DNA from: Actinomycetes bacterium
GTDB lineage: Bacteria; Actinomycetota; Actinomycetes; Actinomycetales; Cellulomonadaceae
Assembly (NCBI GenBank): GCA_023388235.1
Contig: JAEWGQ010000123.1
Location: 1 to 14,617 of the forward strand
Direction: 5' to 3'
Length of the DNA: 14,617 nt
Shown: positions 9,697 through 14,617 of the stretch, one piece after another
Layout of the letters: each line of letters starts with the position of its first letter
Numbering within the stretch: position 1 is the first letter of the stretch
The notes under the pieces: generated by a model
Told to the model about the DNA's origin: nothing
Databases searched by the model: none
The model's input: only the letters and a program-made list of their open reading frames with translations
Program-made: the position numbers and the translations under genes

Positions 9697-11309
9697 GAGT
9701 TCACCCGGATCCGGGGGTCGAGCGCCGCGTAGACGAAGTCGACGACGATGTTGGCGAGGATGAGGAGCGTGCCCGTCACGAGGAAGTAGCCCATGATCGG
9801 GTCCGCGTCCTTGGTCGCGAGCGACTTGATGAACAGGGCGCCCATGCCGCTCCACGCGAAGATGCGCTCGGTGATGATCGCGCCGCCGAACAGGGCCGCG
9901 ATGTCGAGCGGCACCACCGTGGCGAGCGGGATCAGCGCGTTGCGGAACGCGTGCCGCATGGTCACGACCCGCTCCGAGAGGCCCTTGGCCCGCGCGGTGC
10001 GGATGTAGTCCTGGTTCATCACCTCGAGCAGGCTCGCCCGGGAGTACCGCGTGTAGCTGGCGAACGAGATGAGGATCAGCGCGATCGTCGGCAGCAGCAG
10101 GTGCGTGAACTTGTCGAGCGACTCGACCCAGAAGTCACCGGTGAGGCCCGGCGTCTGCGACCCGATGGTCGCGATGGGCCGGCCGTTGATCTGCGAGGCG
10201 TTCGAGTAGTTGAACCACACGCGCATCACGCGGTCCACGAACGTGAACGCGCCGACCGCGAACGCGGTGATCGCCGCGGCGCGCATCGAGATCGCCCGGT
10301 CGTAGCCGCCGAACAGGTACCCGACGACGAGGCCGACCACGATCGCGCAGACCGCCAGGCCCAGCATCAGCCACAGGCTGGCGTTCACGAACACGTACTG
10401 CAGCGGCACGTAGAGCGCGGCGCCGATCGCGACGGTGGTGAGCGAGGCGTACAGCGCGCGGCGGTTGCCCAGCCCGGCCGTCAGCGCGACGACCGCGAAC
10501 GCGACGCCCACGCCGAGCACGGCGATGCCGGCGATCCCGAGGCTCGGGTTCAGCAGCCAGTCGGTGTTCGAGATGAACAGCAGGGCGCCGACCGTCGCGA
10601 GCAGGGACGCGGCGAACGAGATCCACCGGGTCCGGCGCGTGCCGCCGATGATCGAGGACCACACGACGCCGGAGATCACGGAGATGATCCCGATCCACAG
10701 CGGCGGGACGTGCGGGTCCGCGAGGAAGTCGTTGAAGCCGATCGCGCCCCAGAGCTTGAGGAGCACCGCGACCCAGAACGAGGGCAGCGAGTACAGCACG
10801 AACGACAGGAAGGTGACGCTGTAGTCGAACCGGGTGTACTGCCGCAGCGCCGAGACGATGCCGACGAGGACGCCGAGCCCGACCGCGACCACGATCGAGG
10901 TCGTGACCAGCTGGACGGTGCTCGGGAACGCGGTGCTCAGCAGCGCGGAGACGGGGCGGCCCGTCACCCAGCTCGACCCGAGGTCACCCGTCAGCAGCGA
11001 CCCGAGCCACTTGAAGTAGCGGATCACCGGAGGCGTGTTGAGGTCGAGCGCCGCGACGCGGGCCGCCATCATCGCCTCCTTGTTGGGGGCGGTGCTGGTG
11101 CGCAGGTCCTCGAGGGGGTCCAGCGAGTACGCCAGGAGCATGTAGACGATGAACGTCGCTCCGAGCAGCACGATCGCGGACGACACGAGGCGTCGACCGA
11201 GGAAGGTCAGGGTGGGCGCGGCGTTCCGGAACCAGGAGCGTCGCGCCGTGACCGGTGCGTCGGGCGCGGTGGGTGCGCCGGAGGCACGGGTCGTGACAGA
11301 GGTGGCCAT
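9693..11309 (-). CDS. Peptide/nickel-type ABC importer permease, DppB-like, with an internal membrane insertion
   Basis: This is the first inner-membrane permease of the importer. Typical DppB proteins have about 310-340 residues; this one has 538. Residues 34-198 look canonical (first helix 41-60, GDLGSSW at 108-114, then helices to about 190). Residues 398-538 are also canonical: KFTHLLLPTIALI, the EAA loop at about 435-461 (YIRTARAKGLSERVVTMRHA), ERIFAWSGMG at 481-490 and the C-terminal helix. Between them, about residues 200-390 hold an extra block with some five to six hydrophobic segments and no recognisable domain. The frame is uninterrupted and codon use matches the neighbours, so this is not a frameshift. 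ATG 11309 has AAGGA four bases before it. The gene is 191 bases downstream of the binding-protein gene, with a hairpin in between. Confidence 0.9.
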   Translation of the reverse strand: MATSVTTRASGAPTAPDAPVTARRSWFRNAAPTLTFLGRRLVSSAIVLLGATFIVYMLLAYSLDPLEDLRTSTAPNKEAMMAARVAALDLNTPPVIRYFKWLGSLLTGDLGSSWVTGRPVSALLSTAFPSTVQLVTTSIVVAVGLGVLVGIVSALRQYTRFDYSVTFLSFVLYSLPSFWVAVLLKLWGAIGFNDFLADPHVPPLWIGIISVISGVVWSSIIGGTRRTRWISFAASLLATVGALLFISNTDWLLNPSLGIAGIAVLGVGVAFAVVALTAGLGNRRALYASLTTVAIGAALYVPLQYVFVNASLWLMLGLAVCAIVVGLVVGYLFGGYDRAISMRAAAITAFAVGAFTFVDRVMRVWFNYSNASQINGRPIATIGSQTPGLTGDFWVESLDKFTHLLLPTIALILISFASYTRYSRASLLEVMNQDYIRTARAKGLSERVVTMRHAFRNALIPLATVVPLDIAALFGGAIITERIFAWSGMGALFIKSLATKDADPIMGYFLVTGTLLILANIVVDFVYAALDPRIRVNS

Positions 11310-11439
11310 GGGGTCCTTGCCTCACGGGAAGGGGTACTCGCAAAGCGCAAGTGTAGGCACTCCCGGTAGGGGTGCTGTGCGCCTCGGGCCTGGGTAGGCC
11401 GACGGAGTGCCCGCTGGCGGTGGTGTCGGGGGCACGGCA

Positions 11440-11474
11440 ACGGGGGTACCGCGGTGGAGCCGCGGTACCCCCGT
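11440..11474 (-). terminator. Hairpin between the binding-protein gene and dppB
   Basis: A perfect 15-bp inverted repeat (11440-11454 with 11460-11474) with a five-base loop starts 26 bases past the binding-protein stop codon. No T-run follows. In binding-protein-dependent importers such a hairpin often stops most transcripts or protects the upstream mRNA end, so that the binding protein is made in excess over the permeases; that role is inferred here. Confidence 0.7.
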
Positions 11475-11500
11475 GCCGGCGTGCTCAGACGAGCGTCAGG

Positions 11501-13351
11501 TCACTCCGTCGCGGACGCGCTCGGCGCGTCCAGCGAGTCGGAGGCGCTGATCTCCCACTCCCAGTAGTTCCAGAAGATGGTCGGGGACAGCGGGATCGTC
11601 GAGACGCCCTTGAGGACGTCGCGGCTCGCGACCACACCCGGGAACTGGAAGATGTTCACGCCGAACGCGTCCTGGTTGAGGAGCGTCTCGATCTGCGTCG
11701 CGAGCTCCACCTCCTTGTCCGAGTCCGTGTTCGTGGCGACCTCGGCCCAGAGGGCGTCGACGTCGGCGTTGGAGTAGCCGCCGTAGTTGTTCTGGCCGCC
11801 CGTGACGTAGTTCGCCTCGGCGTTCAGGATGAACGTGTTGGTGGACTGCCAGCCGAAGAGCGCGGCGTCGTACGTGCCGGTGCCCAGGATCTCGCCCCAC
11901 TTGTCGTCACCGTTGTCGATGACGTTGAAGCCGGCCTGCGAGGCCGAGGCGGAGATGAGCTGGAACTCGTTCGCGCGGCGGACGTTCGACTTGCCGTAGA
12001 GGAAGCGGACGTCGACCGGGGTGGTCACGCCGGCCTCGGCGAGCAGCGCCTTGGCGCCCTCGACGTCGACGTCGGTCCACGCGTCGGAGCCGTTGTTCGC
12101 CACGACGTCGTCGTAGCCCGGCGAGCCCGGCACGAAGAGGAACGAGTCACGCGTGGTGGCGTCCTCCTGCAGCGGGGTGATGAGCTTCTCGATGATCTCC
12201 TGGCGCGGGACCACCTTGAGGAACGCCTCGCGGACCTTGCGGGCCTTCTCGGCGTCGCCGCCGTAGGTGGCCGGGTCGAACGGGCCGCCGTTGTCGAAGG
12301 TCAGGTCGACGTGCTCGTACGTGCCCTCGGGGGCGGTGCTGTAGGAGACGCCGTCGATGCCGTCGAGCGTCGCGAGGACGTCCACGGACGACTGCGGGGC
12401 GATGAGGTCGACCTCACCGTTCTGGAGCGCCGTCACGGAGGCCAGCGGGTCCTCGGTGTAGCGGATGGTGATCGAGTCGACCTTCGGCTCCGGGCCCCAG
12501 TCGAAGGACTCGTTGCGGGTCAGCGTCAGGTACTGGTTCTCGACGTACTCCGAGATGACGTACGGGCCGTACGAGAGGTACAGGTCCGGGTCGTCCGGCA
12601 GCGAGGTGAAGTTGAACGCGTTGGTCCAGGTGTCCGCGATCTTCGCGAGCGCCTCGGCGTCGTTGTTCTTGAAGGCGTCCTCGACGGCCTTCTTGGCCTC
12701 GGTCGGGTCCTCGATGCCGAGGGCCAGCTTGCCGACGACGTGCGCGGCGACCGGGCTCGGCTGGTTCATCGCCAGCTCCCAGTCGGAGCGCGGGGTGTCG
12801 TAGACGAACGTGACCGAGCGGCCGTCGTCGCCGATCTCCGGGAACGTGGTGATCGCGTTCAGCGCCGGGGAGCTCGAGTCGAAGTAGACCTGGCCCTCGC
12901 CGACGATCGCGTTGCCCTCGTCGTCGGTCTCGACGTCACCGGCGGCGACCGTGTCGAACATGTCGTTCTGGGCGCCCCAGTACAGGATCATGTCCGCGGC
13001 GTCGACCGGCTCGCCGTCCGACCACTCGACACCCTCGTTCACCGTGTACTTGACGGTGAAGGGGTCCTCGGAGACGACCTCGTACGACCCGAAGTCCTCG
13101 TTCTTCTGGAGCTTCAGGTCGCCGTCGTAGTAGTTGAAGAACGACGTCATGAGGTAGACGACGTTGGCGTTCGTCGTCGCGTTGCCGTTCGCCGTCAGGT
13201 TGTTGGTCGAGCGGAAGGGCTCGTTCCAGCCGACGTTGACCGAGGTGCTGTCGTTGATCTCGCTCTCCGGGGCCGGCGTCGAGCACGCGGTGAGCACGAG
13301 GGCTCCCGCGGCCGCGACGGCCAGGACGGCGCTTGTTCGCCTGATCTTCAA
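11501..13351 (-). CDS. Peptide/nickel-type ABC importer substrate-binding lipoprotein (SBP family 5, DppA/OppA-like)
   Basis: This extracellular, membrane-tethered protein captures the substrate, probably peptides, for the importer. The 616-residue product starts at TTG 13351, chosen because a strong AGGAGGA (13355-13361) sits just before it and because it places a lipoprotein signal at the very N-terminus: MKIRR, a hydrophobic core and lipobox LTAC with the lipidated cysteine at residue 23. The mature part carries the family-5 signature VEWSDGEPVDAADM (108-121) and further family features such as LYLSYGPYVISEY. Length is a little above the usual 520-600. The frame is open upstream to 13579, but that part lacks membrane or signal features and is arginine/proline-rich. 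Substrate specificity cannot be read from the sequence; peptides are the commonest case, but oligosaccharides are also handled by this family. Confidence 0.93.
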   Translation of the reverse strand: MKIRRTSAVLAVAAAGALVLTACSTPAPESEINDSTSVNVGWNEPFRSTNNLTANGNATTNANVVYLMTSFFNYYDGDLKLQKNEDFGSYEVVSEDPFTVKYTVNEGVEWSDGEPVDAADMILYWGAQNDMFDTVAAGDVETDDEGNAIVGEGQVYFDSSSPALNAITTFPEIGDDGRSVTFVYDTPRSDWELAMNQPSPVAAHVVGKLALGIEDPTEAKKAVEDAFKNNDAEALAKIADTWTNAFNFTSLPDDPDLYLSYGPYVISEYVENQYLTLTRNESFDWGPEPKVDSITIRYTEDPLASVTALQNGEVDLIAPQSSVDVLATLDGIDGVSYSTAPEGTYEHVDLTFDNGGPFDPATYGGDAEKARKVREAFLKVVPRQEIIEKLITPLQEDATTRDSFLFVPGSPGYDDVVANNGSDAWTDVDVEGAKALLAEAGVTTPVDVRFLYGKSNVRRANEFQLISASASQAGFNVIDNGDDKWGEILGTGTYDAALFGWQSTNTFILNAEANYVTGGQNNYGGYSNADVDALWAEVATNTDSDKEVELATQIETLLNQDAFGVNIFQFPGVVASRDVLKGVSTIPLSPTIFWNYWEWEISASDSLDAPSASATE

Positions 13352-13354
13352 TGT

Positions 13355-13361
13355 TCCTCCT
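13355..13361 (-). promoter_or_regulatory. Shine-Dalgarno that decides the TTG start of the binding protein
   Basis: On the minus strand the sequence AGGAGGA lies three bases before TTG 13351. It is the best ribosome-binding site in the window and supports TTG over the upstream in-frame candidates. Confidence 0.85.
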
Positions 13362-13390
13362 GTGAAGGTGGCGCCCAGCGTCGATGACCA

Positions 13391-13419
13391 CCCCCGGCCC
13401 GGACGGAGCCGGTCGGGGG
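13391..13419 (-). other. Hairpin in the 5' leader of the binding-protein gene
   Basis: CCCCCGGCC (13391-13399) pairs with GGTCGGGGG (13411-13419), nine pairs including one G-T, around an 11-base loop. It lies about 30 bases upstream of the Shine-Dalgarno on the minus strand. It could protect the mRNA 5' end or take part in leader control; GC-rich DNA produces such stems easily, so the case is modest. Confidence 0.35.
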
Positions 13420-13436
13420 CGGCGGACGCACGGTCC

Positions 13437-13473
13437 CGCCATGGATGCGCCAACGGTAGTGACGTCCATGGCG
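13437..13473. promoter_or_regulatory. 9-bp inverted repeat, possible operator of the importer genes
   Basis: CGCCATGGA (13437-13445) and its exact reverse complement TCCATGGCG (13465-13473) are separated by 19 bases, so the arm centres are 28 bases apart, not quite three helical turns. Each arm contains the palindrome CCATGG. The spacer holds a TACCGT hexamer on the minus strand (13453-13458), a possible -10, without a convincing -35. Operator or mRNA stem are both possible. Confidence 0.4.
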
Positions 13474-13550
13474 ACAATTCGGACACACGACCCCCCGGAG
13501 GGCGATCGTTACCGGATCGATACTGAGCAGTAGTGTCCAGCATTCGGGAC

Positions 13551-13583
13551 GGAACATGACCGTAACATCCCGGAAACATCCGG
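13551..13583. promoter_or_regulatory. Three phased 11-bp repeats, GlnR-box-like, upstream of the importer
   Basis: The plus strand reads GGAAC-n6-GTAAC-n6-GAAAC-n6, three copies with AACAT at 13553, 13564 and 13575, exactly 11 bases apart. The published actinobacterial GlnR box is gTnAC-n6-GaAAC; GTAAC (13562) and GAAAC (13573) match it fully and the first copy matches partly. GlnR is an OmpR-type nitrogen regulator. PhoP boxes also use 11-bp repeats but have a different core. The site lies 200 bases upstream of the binding-protein start and 178 upstream of the DUF1801 gene. Confidence 0.5.
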
Positions 13584-13760
13584 TTCCAGCCGCTCCGGCC
13601 CCGCGGCGACCACCCTGCGGACGCCCGCGCCCAGCGGGAACCGGGCCAGGTGTGCTATGTCCGCGGGTCAGCGCGCCGCGCGCCCCCGCCTGCCGGGGCG
13701 TTGACGCCGCGCGCCGGCACGTCCAGCATGGGCCGCACCCGAGCACACCGAGGAGCAGCG

Positions 13761-14198
13761 ATGGCCCGGACGACCGCCGACGAGGGCGCCGGCTTCACCG
13801 CCGAGGAGCGCGCCGCGATGAAGGAGCGCGCCCGCGAGGTCCGCGCGCAGCGCACGCGGGCGAAGGCCGACCCGGAGCCGGAGGTGCTGGCGAAGATCGC
13901 CGAGCTGCCCGACGCGGACCGGGCGCTGGCCGAGCGCGTGCACGCGCTGGTCCGCGAGGCGGCCCCGCACCTCACGCCCCGGCTCTGGTACGGCATGCCC
14001 GCCTACGCGCGGGACGGGAAGCTCGTCGTGTTCTTCCAGGCCGCCGCGAAGTTCAAGGCCCGCTACGCGACCCTCGGGTTCGACCACGGCGCCGCCCTGG
14101 ACGACGGCGAGATGTGGCCCACCGCGTACGCGCTCACCGCGCTCACCCCCGAGGTCGAGGACCGCATCCGCGCGCTCGTGGCCCGCGCCGCCCGCTGA
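13761..14198 (+). CDS. DUF1801 / YdhG-type small protein
   Basis: This 145-residue cytosolic protein begins at ATG 13761, preceded by AGGAG (13751-13755) at ideal spacing; the open frame to 13650 is ignored because of this site. Residues 1-35 are a charged, helical, Arg/Lys/Glu-rich extension. The conserved core is at about 40-145, with the family hallmark PRLWYGMPAYARDGKLVVFF (73-92), followed by KFKARYATLGF (97-107). The DUF1801 family includes B. subtilis YdhG/Fra, described as a frataxin-like iron chaperone, but most members are uncharacterised and this one should not be given that role on sequence alone. It is convergent with the methyltransferase gene, with four bases between the two stop codons. 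Confidence 0.85.
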   Translation: MARTTADEGAGFTAEERAAMKERAREVRAQRTRAKADPEPEVLAKIAELPDADRALAERVHALVREAAPHLTPRLWYGMPAYARDGKLVVFFQAAAKFKARYATLGFDHGAALDDGEMWPTAYALTALTPEVEDRIRALVARAAR

Positions 14199-14209
14199 CG
14201 CCTCAGCGG
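14192..14209. terminator. Stem-loop built from two convergent stop codons
   Basis: CCGCTGA (14192-14198) pairs perfectly with TCAGCGG (14203-14209) around the four-base loop CGCC. The TGA of the DUF1801 gene and the TGA of the opposite-strand methyltransferase gene form the loop-proximal ends of the two arms. With one bulged C the stem can extend by about four more pairs. It could act in both directions, although no T-runs flank it. Confidence 0.5.
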
Positions 14210-14617
14210 CGGACCGAGGCGGTGACCGTGAACTTCGGGTTCCGCGCGACCTGGCGCGTCGGGCCGACCGCCGCCTGCAGGTGCGGGCGGTAGCCCAGCG
14301 GGGAGTTCCACACGCACCACAGCTCCCCGCCCGGGCGCAGCACGCGCGCGGCCTCGCGGAACAGCTCCTGGGCGACCCCGTCGTGCACGGCGGCCCCGAC
14401 GTGGAACGGCGGGTTCAGCAGCACCAGGTCCGCGCCGGCGTCGGCGATCCCCGCGGCGCCCCGCGCCCGCTGCACCCGCACCCGGTCCCCCAGCCCGTTC
14501 GCCGCGACCGTCGCCCGCGCGGACGCGACGGCGGCCGCGGACTCGTCGGTCGCCACCACCTCGACCGCCGGGCGGGCGGCCGCCAGCGCGCAGGCCAGGA
14601 CGCCCGTGCCGCAGCCC
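14203..14617 (-). CDS. Class I SAM-dependent methyltransferase, RsmC/RlmG-like (5' end outside window)
   Basis: The last 137 residues of the gene are visible; the frame enters from the right edge without a start. Motif I, GCGTGVLACALAAA, is cut by the edge, so an N-terminal part is missing. The acidic ATDES strand end follows, then NPPFH at visible residues 68-72, which is typical of N2-guanine rRNA methyltransferases (RsmC: 16S G1207; RlmG: 23S G1835). VLRPGGELWCVWNS and a terminal NPKFTVTASVRR also fit this family. The substrate base cannot be decided from this fragment. A GTG at 14559 could be mistaken for a start, but it lies after motif I and would remove the cofactor site. Confidence 0.85.
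   Translation of the reverse strand, partial: GCGTGVLACALAAARPAVEVVATDESAAAVASARATVAANGLGDRVRVQRARGAAGIADAGADLVLLNPPFHVGAAVHDGVAQELFREAARVLRPGGELWCVWNSPLGYRPHLQAAVGPTRQVARNPKFTVTASVRR

Larger units (their letters stand above)
13352..13760. other. 409-base divergent intergenic region (importer / DUF1801 gene)
   Basis: This is the only stretch over 300 bases without a gene. It is less GC-rich between about 13440 and 13590 than its flanks, as expected for promoter DNA. It contains the Shine-Dalgarno of the binding-protein gene, a leader hairpin (13391-13419), a 9-bp inverted repeat (13437-13473), three phased 11-bp repeats (13551-13583) and an 8-bp inverted repeat CCGGTTCC / GGAACCGG (13580-13587 and 13637-13644). 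A TGGACA hexamer on the minus strand (13534-13539) resembles a -35 box but has no good -10 at normal spacing. I could not fix a transcription start for either gene. Confidence 0.7.

Noticed and set aside
9697..9855. N-terminal extension of DppC by 53 residues
   Set aside because: It overlaps the coding end of dppB in another frame, while the ATGA overlap at 9693-9696 gives a natural start.
11372..13387. A 671-codon plus-strand frame over the binding-protein gene
   Set aside because: It is antisense to a clear SBP family 5 lipoprotein, has no domain and starts without a Shine-Dalgarno.
13352..13579. N-terminal extension of the binding protein by 76 residues
   Set aside because: It would bury the lipoprotein signal inside the protein; the AGGAGGA before TTG 13351 marks the true start.
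14203..14559. A complete small gene starting at GTG 14559
   Set aside because: The frame continues to the window edge and includes the methyltransferase motif I (GCGTG) upstream of this codon, so it is an internal GTG of a truncated gene.

Overview
The window comes from a high-GC Gram-positive bacterium. GC content is very high, third codon positions are nearly all G or C, GTG and TTG starts are frequent, and a mycothiol-biosynthesis gene (mshB) is present. These point to an actinobacterium, and the gene neighbourhood best fits Micrococcales of the Cellulomonas type (inference; no rRNA or marker phylogeny is available here). Most of the window is chromosomal housekeeping and transport DNA. 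I see no transposase, integrase, tRNA, rRNA, CRISPR array or prophage gene.

Left part (1-5912, all on the minus strand, so read right to left): typA/bipA, a ribosome-associated GTPase; 13 bases later mshB, the mycothiol-pathway deacetylase; 10 bases later a small four-helix membrane protein (DUF6113-like); and after a 76-base gap with two small hairpins, the start of a VanW-family cell-envelope protein. The VanW gene runs off the left edge. Its product has a lysine-free, Ala/Pro/Asp-rich cytoplasmic tail of about 528 residues ahead of its single membrane anchor. The first three genes look like one transcription unit.

Middle (6033-13351): a complete peptide-type (Dpp/Opp) ABC importer, also on the minus strand. 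In order of transcription it has a substrate-binding lipoprotein (TTG start, strong Shine-Dalgarno), a DppB permease with an unusual internal block of extra membrane segments, a DppC permease joined to it by an ATGA overlap, and a double ATPase (DppD-DppF fusion). A hairpin lies between the binding protein and the permeases, and a perfect 20-bp stem closes the cluster before typA. A PH-domain membrane protein gene sits on the opposite strand between dppC and the ATPase gene, interrupting the operon.

Right part (13352-14617): a 409-base intergenic region holds three helically phased 11-bp repeats that match the GlnR box format and could tie the peptide importer to nitrogen status. After it come a DUF1801-family gene on the plus strand and, convergent with it, the 3' part of an RsmC-like methyltransferase gene. 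The two convergent stop codons form the arms of a small stem-loop.

I found no convincing new multi-gene system. The best leads are the phased repeats upstream of the importer, the enlarged DppB and the antisense PH gene inside the importer cluster.
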